Below are positions 12,764 to 25,544 of a stretch of 64,000 nucleotides of DNA, piece after piece (position 1 is the stretch's first letter; the number at the start of each line of letters is the position of its first letter). The stretch is from Vigna angularis (Eukaryota; Streptophyta; Magnoliopsida; Fabales; Fabaceae). The notes beneath the pieces are model-generated. The model was not told the DNA's origin, made no database searches, and was given only the letters and a program-made list of their open reading frames with translations. Both the position numbers and the translations under genes were made by a program. Where the stretch lies: contig NC_068974.1 in the NCBI RefSeq assembly GCF_016808095.1, positions 2,666,001 to 2,730,000 on the forward strand. Reading direction: 5' to 3'.

Positions 12764-12879
12764 TATCAAACAAGTAGTAAGGTAAACAAAATGCAACATT
12801 GGGGTGAATATTGTAACGAGGAAACTTTTTAAGTTAAGAAAGTTGAAAGTGTCAATGATGAATTCCAATATTAAAAAGG

Positions 12880-13495
12880 TAGAAACATTATAGAGTGTTG
12901 CTCCCTCCACCACCACCACATGTTCTTTGCACCTCCTCAATTCTTTTATTTTCAAAACTATCTTTAGGTTAAAGGTTAAATTTTTTTTACTTTTATCATG
13001 AATTTTTAATTTATTTTTCAAACTCTAATTTTACCTAATTCATATTCCCTGAATGCAGTAGTTGCACCTCCATCTCATGTCAACTCAATCTTCTTCTACC
13101 TACTTGTATTCACGTCAGATATGAATTTTCATCATTCAAATTTAAAAGATTAATTAACCAAAATTCAATAATAATTATTAGGTAAAATCGAATACATAAT
13201 AGTTTTATATACTTCATCAACAAAAGATAATTAAAAATTCATATATGAAGTGGATACAAGTAAGTAGAAGAAGATTGAGTTTATATGGAGGTGGGGGTGC
13301 ACTTTTCGTCTTTAGGGAATATGAATAAGGTAACATTAGGATTTGAGAAATAAATTAAAAATTCGTGACAAAAGTAAAAAAGTTTTATCTTTTAACTTAA
13401 GGATAGTTTTGAAAATAAAAGAATTTAAAGAGGTGCAGGAAGCATGGTGTGGTGATGGAGGAAACAACGCTCAATATTATATTGGAAGGTTGATA
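12880..13495. repeat. Foldback / MITE-like element with about 260-bp inverted arms
   Basis: The left arm (about 12880-13145) and the reverse complement of about 13235-13490 align almost throughout. Both contain TTCTTTTATTTTCAAAACTA, then ATGAATTTTTAATTTATTT-like text, TCATATTCCCT and CTCAATCTTCTTCTAC. The loop is about 90 bp. A transcript would fold into a long hairpin. There is no transposase and no TSD was identified. Confidence 0.7.
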
Positions 13496-16400
13496 TGACC
13501 TTTTATATAAGCTCTGTCATATTGGTTAACATGATATTGTCAAATAAAAATATTTTTTTTTCTGGATCTTTCTCTAGTAAAGAGATATAATTTCATTTTC
13601 TTCTACTCTACGAAACTTTAGATTGAGATTGTTCAATGTATACTATTTAAGTGGTTGATGAAAAAGTTTGGGAGTTACTAACTTGATGAGTTTCCATATA
13701 TTTTCTTTTAAAATATGCATCAGTTATAAATTATTATAACTATTTTTCTATAATAATGAATATGTCCTCATCCTATATATCATTGATAAAATTAAATTAA
13801 AAGAATAAGTCAAGTATTCATTGTTATGGTTGAAATATTAATATAACAATCATGGAATTTTTTTACCCAATATATTTCTCTAAACTCACTTAAATTTTCA
13901 AACAATCAACAACACTAATTTTCCATTATTTTTCTAGCAATTACTATCACTTCTCTTCATTTATATACGAACAATTTTATTTGTCAGGATGGAGTTAATA
14001 TTAGAGTCATTCATTTGGTACGCAGGAAACGAAAGACTAAATAAAATAAAGGTATTGCAATAATAATACTTTATCAAATATGCAGTTTACAGTACTAACA
14101 AGTATATTTTGGCGTTCACATGTAACTAAACAATATAGAAGAAATGGTAGAAATAATATTCAAACAAACTCCCTGTAACTTTACATTTTTATTAATCGAT
14201 CTAGAACCTTTTAGGCTTTCCAGCAACTTTGTTCTTCTCAAAATTCAAGACCAGATACATCATCAATCATATCATCATGAGATGCTCACGGTTTCAACAA
14301 ATAATAAATAAATAAATTTAAATAATTAGCTTATACATTTAAATAATCTATTATTTTTATAAAAGACAAAATTCAATACTATAATTTATTTTATATATAT
14401 ATATATATATATGATAATCATATTTCTAATTAAGAATTAAGGTTATAAGTTTATATAAAGGAAAAAACGAAAGATTTGAATTTCAATATTTATATGTATA
14501 ATTTTATTTAATTTATTTTTATTCACTTATGGACTTGGGTATTATGTTGTATTAATTTTTCAACTCTAATACAAAGAACATTTCTCATCTCTCGTACTTG
14601 ACCCAAGAGTGTTTAATTTCAAAAAGACCATTTGATATCTATTGTGGATCGTGAGATAAAAGTTTTCTTGACCATAGAAATAAAGAAAAACATTTGTTCT
14701 CTTTTAAATTAATTATGAAGATCCTACCTTTTTCTTATAATGTGCATTTGACAAATATTATAATGATGGGAGCACACAAAGATCAAATCTAATTTGTCAC
14801 CTAGGAAATTTTATAAAATTGGGTATGTGAACAATTTCTGCTAAATATATGAAAGGAGACTCGAATGTTATAATCAATATAAATATTTAAATAATATTAA
14901 AATTATAATATAATAGTATAATTCCACTTCAAACTCATTATAGTAAAAATTTCAATTATTTCCAATGAAATATTATTGAGGGCTTATATTTTGTTGATAA
15001 ACTCTAATTCATTGATGGATACGAATTTCATATTTTAATTTATTATGGATTTTGTTGTTGAAAAGAAATAAGTCTGTAAATTATCATTACAATTACCAAC
15101 AATTTTATGTTGGGTTTTAAAATATAAGAGATAAAAGAATGAAAGGAAAACTAATTTTTTTTATTGAGCATAAGTATTAAATATTTATACTACAAAATTT
15201 GTAATCGACTTTCAGAAATATCTACTAAACTTAATTAATTAAAAAATACATAAAATCCTCTTAAAAAAATAGGATAAGAATATATTTATTTGACTCCTTC
15301 AACCAAATGTTCTTTGAGTCACAAAATTCTAACATTTTACTCATTCAATAACTTATCTTCATAGTTAGTGACGAATACTTATGTCCTTAAATTCATCAAT
15401 ATTTTGGACAACAAATTTTTCACCTAATGTATAAAATTTTCTATTATATTAAGGATATATAAGTGGAAAGAAGGAAAAGAAGAAGAGAAGAAAAAGAAGA
15501 GGAGGATGAGAAGGAGAAGGAGAATGAAGAGATGGTTGGACAAGTGGTGAAAGTTGGTAACTGACAGAGCTTGTCAGTGGCTCGCATTGATGATGTTGAT
15601 GATGAGAAATTAAGGTTGTTAATGATGATGACCTGAGTTGGAGAAGGAAGTTGGAAATGTGGTGGTGGAGCGAGAGGAAGTGGAGGAAAAGAAAGACAAA
15701 TAGGGGGAGTGAAACCGAAATGATGAAAATGACCTGAATTAGTGATAGTAATACCAGTTGACAGTACTTATTGAAAAAAATAAACGAAACAAAAAAAGAA
15801 GAAGAAAATAATATCACTATTTTACAAACGAATATTATTATCAATTATTTAGGATCATAGGTGATTATCAATTTAGTTGTATATGTCGATAAATTTTACT
15901 GACAACTTCTTTTTCAATGAATTTTTATTTATTGATAGTCCATCAATAAATATGATAGTGATTATCAGTAATATACAATTTTTGTAAACATATAAAAAAA
16001 AAACTACACTCACCTAAATAAATCTTACACAACTTATATTACCATACCTTTCGTATTAGTATGACCAAAAACATATTAATGTAAAAAGATTTTGATGCAA
16101 TTTGCTCTTAAAGTTTTGCCTCTCACATCCTTTGGATATATTTGTAATATAATTTATATACTAATGGTTCTCACACTCATGTAATTATAGTCACATTTTC
16201 ATGAGTGAATTTTTTTACATTTTTTTCTCTTTTTAGGGGACCTCTCACATGCATGTGGTTGAATTTCTGAAACAATTTATATGGTAAAATGTCTCTCACA
16301 CCCATCTGGATACCCTTATATTATTGGAGTCAAACCTTTGATGTGATTCATTCGTACCTTTAACATTCATATAATCCGAATTACAACTAAGTGGACAAAC

Positions 16401-17820
16401 CTTTAACGCAATCGTTATACTAAGGAGTGTTTTCATACTTATGTGAACGAATCTCTAATTTTATTTATGACTTAAAAATATATTGAGATTATATTTTAAA
16501 ATTTAAATTGAGATATTTAATTCTCAAACTTAATTTTTATGCTATGTGAATATCGTAAATGTAGTTCAAATGACAAATTTATTATAAACTTGATTTTTCA
16601 ACTGTTTGTCATTATTGATACATAAACTTTTTTATGTTTTTTATTGTACATTATTCAATTTGGATTACTTTCCGTTAATTAGATTTATTCAAAAACACAA
16701 TGTTTTAAAACGACTCTTTGAAAAATTAAAGATCAAATATAATCATTTTAAAATTCTTATCATTTTAGGATTCATAAATTTATTAAGAAATGTTAATATA
16801 TTAGTTTAAAAAATTATTATAAATAATAATATCAATAACAATAACTCAATCCAAAGTTCATCACTAATCATAAATATTTTTAAAGTCATTCATGATGTTA
16901 ATAAAGAAAAATAAGAACTTGCCATGTACTAATTTTTATTGAGCTGAAACATTACATCTACATAAAAGATTATTAAAACCATTCAATAATTTGTCATCTT
17001 TATTATAAAATGTAAATTAAAACAAAGCATCACTTACTTAATTCATATTTTAGGTAGATTTCAAACCTAAATTAACTTACATATGAGTTATATTATTTTT
17101 TAGCAAAAAAAGTATGATATAAAACAAATTATAAACACTGGTACAACAGAAGATTAATTAATTCTCTTAAATACTTCATAAATAATACATGTACATATCT
17201 TCAATGTAATAGTCTCCCTTTACCCTTATACCAAAGTAATGCTTTCCACCCATCTCAATAATTTAGCAGTACCCTCTGTCCCAAGTGCTTTAAGACATAA
17301 AATTAGGGATTCAGAATTGAACTTTTGCTATACACCATTCCTAAACATCATCACAACCTCGAACAATTGCATAGGATTCTCCAACAATTCGGCTTCTAGA
17401 TGATTCTAGATACTTCTCATTGCCCAATCTTTCCACCTTTTGTTGTAATCTTTCTAACCTTCCTCACTGTTCACTGGTGACTGGTGTATCTTCTCACAAA
17501 TAATATACTTGCTTAATTATTTTATAGATTCAGATACTTAGTTATTTTAAGAGATAAAATTCAACAATTAATATAACTTATCTTTTATTTATATAATTCT
17601 CAAGAGATAGAATTGAATGCATAAGTTATTATCTTTAATATATTATTTTGTAACCTAATATAATTATATCATTTATAGTTAAAGATAAATTTAAAAACTT
17701 TATATATATTCATAAAAAAAACCCTTAAATTGCAACTCATTCCCAACATTTACGTTTACTTATTTATTACATCTCTGACAACATTTACATTTATTTATTT
17801 ATGAATTAAATATTAATTTG
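13496..17820. other. AT-rich intergenic desert
   Basis: More than 4 kb without a supported gene. It contains a short TA microsatellite (14392-14412), a purine-rich tract (15460-15720; its minus strand reads as a Leu/Ser/Phe-rich open frame that I do not credit) and loosely repeated 'CTCTCACA(C/T)..ATCTGGATA' phrases at 16115-16310 that look like decayed tandem repeats. Nothing else was recognised. Confidence 0.5.
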
Positions 17821-17825
17821 GTTTC

Positions 17826-19043
17826 TGTATAATATGAAATATTGACCGAGCGGTTATTGAATAAGACCGATCGGTCTATCCGTCATTGGTCAACCTGGTT
17901 AAATGGTTTGGACCGTAATTGGATCTATAGTGCTAATAAGCTACTTTAAATGGTAATTGGGTCAACACTTAAGTTGTTACTAGGCTAATAGTCCAGTGGA
18001 TGATAAAATAATTAAAGATATCTGGTTAAAGATATTTGATAAACTAAATTCAAAATATTTGGTTGAAGATATTGATAAAGTCGTTTTTGGGTAACCAACC
18101 GGATCTCCAGGTAAGGTTGTTTTTATTTGATTTATGAAACACTTATAAATACATTGACAGGGCCAAAAGTCAAGTATGTTCCACTTACGTTCTACTTACA
18201 CTTGATTCATTATCCAATACTCTCAAATACTCAAACAGTGTCAATCATTCACCAAGTATTTCATTAAGAGCTAAAGCTCTTCAACTAACACGCCTAACTT
18301 GAGCGTCAGAATGTCTTTTGCAGATACATCCCCTCGTCAAGAAGGAGACCAATTAGGCAACAACAAGAGATTGAAGGTAAATATTTTCGGGATCGAGAGA
18401 CTAACCTTCTGACGTGTCTTTCCTGCTTCCGAACGCCTGGATCGCCTGCCTTCCTTCAGCTTGGACTGCTCGGCCACCTTCAATCTCCTGCTGTTGCCCG
18501 ATCGGTATTAGCGTGAACCGATTGGTCTCCTTCTTGACGAGGGGGATGTACCTGCAAAAGACACTCTGACGAGTTAGGCGTGTTGTTGAAGAGCTTTAGC
18601 TCTTAACGAAATACTTAGTGAATGGTTGATATTGTTTGAGTATTTGAGAGTATTGGAGAATGAATCAAGTGTAAGTAGAGCGTAAGTGGAACGTACCTGA
18701 CTTTTGGCCCTGTCAATGTATTTATAAGTGTTTCATAGATCAAATGAAAACAACCTTACCTGGAGATCCGGTTGGTTACCCAAAAACAGCTTTATCAATA
18801 TCTTCAACCAAATATTTTGGATTTGGTTTATCAAATATCTTTAACCAAATATCTTTAATTATTTTATTATCACTGGACTATAATTGGTCTAGTAACAACT
18901 TAAGTGCTGGCCGAATTACCATTGAAGTAATTTATTAACACTGTAGGTCCAATTACGATCCAAACCATTTAACCAGGTTGACCAATGGCAGATAGACCGA
19001 TCGACCTTTTTCAATAACCGATTGGTCAATATTTCATACGACA
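17826..19043. mobile_element. Inverted (tail-to-tail) LTR pair integrated as a unit, TSD GTTTC
   Basis: The left arm (17826-about 18378, plus) starts TGTATAATATGAAATATTG. The right arm (about 18379-19043, minus) starts, on its own strand, TGTCGTATGAAATATTG. Both read through the same LTR: GGTAACCAACCGGATCTCC, a TATAAATAC box, GGGCCAAAAGTCA, the CTTGAGCGTCAGA..TTTTGCAG U5 motif and the AAGAAGGAGACC block. The left arm lacks about 20 bp after AAGGAGACCAAT and its U5 end; the right arm lacks only its last few bases. There is no internal region. Direct GTTTC repeats flank the outer ends (17821-17825 and 19044-19048). The LTR family is related to the element at 48255-52535. Confidence 0.85.
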
Positions 19044-19214
19044 GTTTCAATTTTTATTTATTTTATTTTATTTGATCTTTTTAATGTGGTTTAAATAATT
19101 AACGAATAGTAGACCGTTTCTATTATGTATTAGTTCATAATTTTTTTTTTGTTTTTTTTAATTTTAACTTTTTTTAATTTAAAAAAGTTCATGTATCAAG
19201 CTAGTATCGTATCA

Positions 19215-19810
19215 ATGTCAATGTTTTATATTTAATTTGATTTTTATATTAATTATTTTTATTCAATTTAGCTCTGATTTTTTTAAAGATCTGAGTAATT
19301 TTGTTTCATTTTAAATTGAAACCAAATTTAATTTTTATATAATTTTTATGATGATATTTTTATTAAAATTCACATTTTAATTAAATATTTTTAGTTTAGG
19401 ATTATATTTAGTTTAAAATTAGAATAAAAATCTTAAAAGTGAGAAGTAACATAATTGGTTTAAAATTTTAAAAGGTTAAAAATCACATGCAATTTTTAAA
19501 ATGGTAAGAGGTTAAAAAGTGATAAGTAACACTATTACATGATTTTTACCCTCTCAAAAATTTTAATCAATAGTGTTAGTCTTCATTTTTAAAATTTTTG
19601 TTCTAATTTTAAATCAATTGTAACACTAAACCAAAAATATTTAATAAAAATGTTAATTTTAATAAAAATATCAACATAACATTTATATAAAATTTAAATT
19701 TGATTTTAATTTATAAAAATGAAAAATTTGTTCTATTTAAAAAAAATGAGATTAAATTGAATAAAAATAAAAAATATAAAGATGAAATTGAATATAAAAC
19801 ATTAATGACA
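19215..19810. repeat. Imperfect foldback repeat, arms about 280 bp
   Basis: The left arm, from about 19215 (ATGTTTTATATTTAATTTGA) to about 19500, matches the reverse complement of about 19535-19808 (ATGTTTTATATTCAATTTCA). The match runs through GATATTTTTATTAAAATT and AAATATTTTTAGTTTAG-like stretches to an apex at about 19520. It resembles decayed MITE/foldback elements, and no TSD was found. Confidence 0.6.
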
Positions 19811-20130
19811 AATGTCATTGGCCCTGACATGTTGTATGATGTTGGCTTATATGTGAACATTTTTTCTTAAATTAACAAAAAAAAAATAGAAAAGCTACAA
19901 ATTGATACGTAACATATTGTCCATTAATTATTTAAATAAAATTAGAAAAATAAAATCAAATTAAACAAAATTGATGAAAATTGAGACCAAATTAAAAAAA
20001 AAATTATTAAGATTGAATTGAATAAAATCAATGAGAATAAAAAACCGTATTTAAATATTTATTTATTGATTGATAGATAAAGTAAATATATCATTTGCAG
20101 AAAAATATTTATTCGGTGTTATGTCTACAA

Positions 20131-21515
20131 CACTAAAAGAAATTATCATATTACCGAAAAAATTTTAATGATAGATAAACATTGTCACTAAAATAAAATT
20201 TATCGGCAAATTTTATCAATATTTGTTATATTTTTTATTATCAAAGAAAATATCTCTCCTCCTTAATAGATTCTTCCGTAAAATCTGTTATTAATTTTTA
20301 TATTTTATTACAAACTAAAATATTTGTTAATAATAAATTTGTTGATAAAATTTATTCATAATAAAACTCGTAGGTAATTTAAATTTTTTATTACCAATAA
20401 AAATATCCATTAATAACGGATTTGTTGATAATTTATAATTTTTATCATCGATATATATATTTTCTCGGTAAATTATGTTAGTAAAATATGTGTCAAAGTT
20501 TTCGTTTGAACTTTAACTATGTTGTAACAAAATTTGTTACTAAATCGATAAATTTATTGGTAATTGTGTTTTTTTAAATTCGTCAATGATTCCATTGATA
20601 AAATAGACGTAAACTTTCTTGCCAAATCCAACAACATATATGTTGAGAGAAAAAAAAGTAAAAGAAGAAAGAGGAGGAGAAGGAAGAGGAGACAGAAAAA
20701 GGATAACAGTTGGGGAGACAACCATAGAAGACGACAACAACGATGGAGGAGGAAAAACTTGTTGGGCTGATGAAAATAATATTCTTAATATAAGTAAGGG
20801 AGTGAGTGATAGTAGTTATATAATGGAGTCTAAATCTATGGTATTTTTTGTTCGAAGTCAAAAACACTTTAAGCTTGTATTTGACTTTTTTTATAGTTGT
20901 AATAGAGTGTTTTGAGGTTTTGATTAAATTCTCGCTTTAGAGAGTATGAGTGTACCTAGGGTCAAAGGGCATGAGAGAATGATCTATGTGTTGCATAAAT
21001 TTTCTCATAGTGTTATTCTTTGGTTGTCTTTAGACAATAATTATGGTTTTTTCTCCAATTTTGAGGTTTCCATGTTATATTCTTGTGTGTATCCTTATGT
21101 TGATTTATTTATTTGTTAATAGAGTGATTCTTAGGGATAAAAATGATAATATTCTTTATTGATGACAAGGTTTTACCAACAACTTAGGCAGTACGCAACA
21201 ATGAAACAACCAAGGAGGAGGAAAGGAGAAAAAAGATAAAAAATAATAAGAAAAAAAATAAAAAAGAAGACAAAGAAGATAAGAAAAATATAATCTTATG
21301 TTATTTACTAAAATATAATTATGAACAATAAAAATATGTTGATAATTTTTAACAAATATTTATTAATAGATAATTATTAACAAATATTTACTGATTATCG
21401 ACAAATATCAATCATTAATATCAACAAGATTTTTACTAACAAAATTTTTCACTTTTAATAATTTTGATTTATTAATAAATTTTTATAATTATCAATAAAT
21501 TAATTCTTTTTAGCG
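20131..21515. mobile_element. Probable non-autonomous CACTA element
   Basis: The left end CACTAAAAGAAATTATC and the reverse complement of the right end (CGCTAAAAAGAATTAATT) are similar. Many short TTGATAAAT/ACAAATATT-type subterminal repeats occur in both orientations in the outer 400 bp, as in CACTA elements. Flanking trinucleotides are CAA and TAA, an imperfect TSD. A purine-rich core at 20640-20760 gives overlapping short Lys/Arg-rich open frames with no recognisable domain. Confidence 0.5.
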
Positions 21516-23290
21516 TAATAACAATCCAACTTACACTCAAAGAAATAAAGAAAAAATATATCATTCATGAAGAACTTCTAAAAAAAAGCTTAACTTTTGA
21601 TAAAAACAAAAGATTTGATATATATTAGTTTATAAAAATAGAATATGAACATCCTTTTTTATCCTTAATGAACAAATCTTTGAATTTCTTCGACAATGGA
21701 GACTGGTGTATGCCTATAAAATATGTGATGTTCTTCTTTCTTTGTCTAATAAAATAACTTACTATACTTTTTTATGATATGCATGTCTTGAGAAAATAAA
21801 AATTATAAATTTACCAGAATTTTCTTGTCCTTCTTCTCCAAGTATACTAATATTTATGCATACTTCCAAAGTCTCTCTTTATCCAGAACATGTTTCTAGA
21901 ATGAAAAAAAAGAGAATAGTTCCTAATTTAGTTTAAGAATAACTTGACATCAATTGTACATAAAAACTTAAAAATTCCTATCTTTTGAACATAAAATACA
22001 TTCGTTGATTTTGAGACGATGAATTAAAATAATTTTGGACCATTTGGTACCAATAGTCCTCTTAATTTAACTATAAAAAGTGTGTTACTAAATAAAATCG
22101 TTGGATTAAAACAAAGTGATATTTGTTTAAAAATTGTATTCTAAAACAAAAATCCATAACGTATTATAGGTACTAAAACATTTAAGACTTAAACATAATA
22201 ATTTGAAAATAAATATAAAAAAAAGGGATAGATTATAACACACGAGATCAAGAAAATTTTCTAAACTTGGTTAAAAATAATCCCCAAAAATAATTTTTCT
22301 ATTTTTTCATACATAGTATGTGTTAACATTTATTAAAAACTATAAAAATATAATGTTCTCAAATTAAAAATGAAACTAAAAAGTGTAATAATTTTAATAA
22401 ATTGAAGTTCACACTATAAAGTGTGTTACAGAAAAAGATTAAAAATAATGTTAACAATCCTATTTATAAACAGAGAGACATTAAATAATATGGAATAATC
22501 TATAAATGGGTATCTAAACTTAAACTTTTCCAATGAGCCCACAAATTGACAAGGTTGATTTCTTTTCTATCATTAGTAAATTCCATAGAAATTTAAAAAC
22601 AGAGTTTCCTTTCTTAAAATCTTATCTCAGCAAAAGGAAAAATAAAACAAACAAACGTCACTTAGTTTCTAGGGTTTCCAAAGTTTATCTGAATCCCGGT
22701 CGTACAAGGCTGCGCACGTGCGAGAATCATTCATTGAACAAGAACAATAATCATTAAACAAACGTTAAGAAAGTGGTGTCACAAGTCTCGGTATACACAC
22801 AGCACTTGCGGGTCACGTAAGCATCCCAAGATCTCATCCTCTAGATCAATCAATGTCCCCAAAATATTAATATCAATTCATAAAAATCTTAATCATATCT
22901 TACAAAAAATATAATTAGAATCTTAATCTTAATGTAAAACAATATTAAAAATTTCTAAATTTAAAAAGTGAGTTTTAATATTAATTCAATTCTATAAAAT
23001 TCACATGTAATTTAATTTTAATACTACATTAAGAAATGTAATTTAAATCAAATTTAATCTTAAAAAAATAATATATAAGATGATATTTACGTTCCCTTTT
23101 ATATTTCAATTTAACTTCGTTCATAAAATATTCATGGTTACATAAAAGAAAAAGTAGATTTATAAAATAAAAAAATAAAATATCTCTCTTTAGAGTACGG
23201 ATGGAGACAAAAGAAAGGATGAAAGATCTATGCATTTAAAACAAAAAAACTAAAAAACTAATAATAAAAATTGATGCCAAACTATTTCTT
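21516..23290. other. AT-rich intergenic region, distal upstream of the VQ gene
   Basis: No gene seen. A less AT-rich patch at 22665-22860 has a G-box CACGTG (22713-22719 region), a TCGTACAAGGCTGCGCACG phrase and GGGTCACGTAAG. It looks like decayed repeat or promoter sequence. Confidence 0.4.
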
Positions 23291-23304
23291 TCATGATTTC
23301 AATA

Positions 23305-23399
23305 GTCAAAATCATCATCCAACTTTTTCAAACCTTAGCCTCTTTCCTGGAAGCTCCCTCCTTGACCAACATCCTCCATGACCCACCTCTATAAAAAGG
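23305..23399 (+). promoter_or_regulatory. TATA box and W-boxes of the VQ gene
   Basis: TATAAAAAGG at 23390-23399 lies about 150 bases before the ATG, giving an expected start near 23425. The W-box core TTGACC is at 23362-23367 and an inverted TTGAC core (GTCAA) at 23305-23309. SIB1-type VQ genes are known targets and partners of WRKY factors, so the W-boxes are plausible but unproven here. Confidence 0.55.
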
Positions 23400-23547
23400 C
23401 TTCATCAACTTGTTCATTTTATATTCAACGAATGCTGTGTGTTGTGAACCATAGAGACATTATAAACACACATCTCCACTTTTTGGTTTTGTTCTTGTTT
23501 GTGTTGTGTCTAGTACGTAGTAGCACATTGACACCCCCAATTGGACC

Positions 23548-23901
23548 ATGAAGAACAAAAGGGCAAGTAGAAGGGACAAAAAGGAGATCAAAGTCACTTA
23601 TATTTCGAGCCCCGTGAAGGTGAAGACTAGTGCCTCTAATTTTAGGGCACTCGTGCAAGAACTCACTGGCCAATACTCCAATCTTGCTGAAACCTCCATG
23701 CCCATGGAAGACGAAAATGAACACTTGGAGAGACTCGTTCACCGTAAAACTCGTCAAAGTGAGCCTCAACAATGGAGGGTGGATGACGGCACCAACTTCA
23801 TGATCAGACCTGAGTATAATGAATTTCTCTCGAGATCCTTCATGGAGCCATTCAACCAACAACAACTTCAATACGATTTGATGACTTTCGACATGTCGTA
23901 G
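23548..23901 (+). CDS. VQ-motif protein, sigma-factor-binding (SIB1/SIB2) type
   Basis: An intact 117-residue single-exon gene. Residues 1-16 are Lys/Arg-rich (MKNKRASRRDKKEIK). The VQ motif FRALVQELTG lies at residues 32-41, with F32, V36, Q37, L39, T40 and G41 all present, preceded by ISSPVKVKTSAS. The run of basic residues, the ISxPxKVKTxAS lead-in and the small size match the SIB1/SIB2 class, whose Arabidopsis members bind WRKY33 in the nucleus and plastid sigma factor SIG1. The C-terminal half is acidic then Gln-rich and ends FDMS. Most plant VQ genes lack introns, as here. The ATG at 23548 is the first in the frame after the TATA-defined leader. Dual nuclear/plastid location and defence or hormone regulation are inferred from the family. 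Confidence 0.94.
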   Translation: MKNKRASRRDKKEIKVTYISSPVKVKTSASNFRALVQELTGQYSNLAETSMPMEDENEHLERLVHRKTRQSEPQQWRVDDGTNFMIRPEYNEFLSRSFMEPFNQQQLQYDLMTFDMS

Positions 23902-24088
23902 GTTTTGGTTGTTGTACCATATGCATTGATATATAATATATATATGAACCTCTATGTTTGATTTTGATCTTGGTTTATGATCTATTGTTGAATTAGTGAT
24001 TATGTGAATAGAAATTAAAAGGGGTTCGTGTATGTATACGGATTCTTAGTTGTAGTTATTTAGATTGTGGGATGGAGAACGATGAATG

Positions 24089-24094
24089 AATAAA
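24089..24094 (+). terminator. Candidate poly(A) signal of the VQ gene
   Basis: AATAAA at 24089-24094, within AATAAATAAATA, about 190 bases after the stop codon. Plant poly(A) signals are loose, so this is only a likely site. Confidence 0.35.
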
Positions 24095-24099
24095 TAAAT

Positions 24100-25484
24100 A
24101 CACCAATTTTTTAAAATATGTTATTTTTTAAAAATTGTTTATTTCTTGCAATGATATTAGTGCCACATGTTACGATTTTTTTTTCATCGGCGTATTTCAA
24201 AACTTAGATTATTTGTAAGATTTCTTTAAGTGTTTCAAAACTTCTTCCGAATATATAATTTGACTAAGTTTATAGGTAAATAATAAAAAAAATATTTTAA
24301 TGACTTATGTTCTTAATTATATATTTTTACCTACAAAACTCTATTGGAAATTAAGCTTACGGAATTCGAAATCGACTTAAATAATATAACCAAGTTCCTA
24401 TGTTTCCTTGCGGAAGAGGAAATCTGAATATCCTAATAATATTTTTTTATTTAAAAAAAAGGAAAAAGGACAACGTGTCTATTCAGAATGCTGCTTTCCC
24501 AATTTATCATCAGCTACGTGTGTAAATTTAGTATACGAGTGTTATTGTGTAAATATATAAAGAAGACATATTTCAATAATATATTTTATGAAATTATTGA
24601 TTTCTTTAAGTACAAAGGAATAATAATTGTTGCAAATTCATACTTAAATGCCGACACTTGTTTGATGTAGAAATAGGATAGTTATGTACAACGAGATGTG
24701 ACTGATTTCCGTTCATAGGTAATTTTTTTTATGTTATTAAATATTGACAAGGACGTTTTTCTCACCAAAATTGGTTTAAAGATTTTGTAACATTATTTAA
24801 TAAAATTTATGATGGAAGTAGATACAAAAATTATTAAAATGAATGTTTTAAGTATCAATCCAATATCATCATAAAACTATTTGTAGCAATTTTAATTTTA
24901 TATTTTTTTACATAAGCTACTTAAATATATGTGAGTTATTGTCAAATAAGCATATATTTCTACTCACTCACTGATGGCTATGAAGTGAGTTAGCCTAAGT
25001 TAATTTTAGAATCAATCAATTTAATTTAATTTGTTTTTTGAGTAAAAAAAATTAAGAAGTGGAATGAATTGTCCCATTTAAATATATTTTGTTCTCCTAA
25101 CTTATTTTTATATATTGGTTATAGTACCATAAAAATTATTGACTCACTGAACATGAATAACTATAATATTTATTTATTTCACTAATAATTAATAATAATT
25201 AAAAAGTAATTTTATAAATAAAGTAATTAAAAATCAAATTATCAAAGTACTTACATAATTATTTATGTTTTTCTTCAAAAATATGGGCAAATTTGTATGA
25301 GTCACTATATTTTGTTGTTTATTTTAGTATTTTTTTTTATATTTGTTTCTCTAAACATGTGTTTCTTTTTGTTTTGTCTTTGTATTATGTTGATTATTGT
25401 CTTTTAGCTTTTATCAAATATATTTTAGAGGGATTAATTCAAAATAAAATAAAAGTATTATAAGAACTAATTGAAGGTACAAAT

Positions 25485-25544
<60 letters not shown>

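Noticed and set aside
15449..15844. 131-codon minus-strand frame rich in Leu, Ser and Phe
   Set aside because: It is the complement of a purine-rich tract, with no domain, splice context or similarity recognised.
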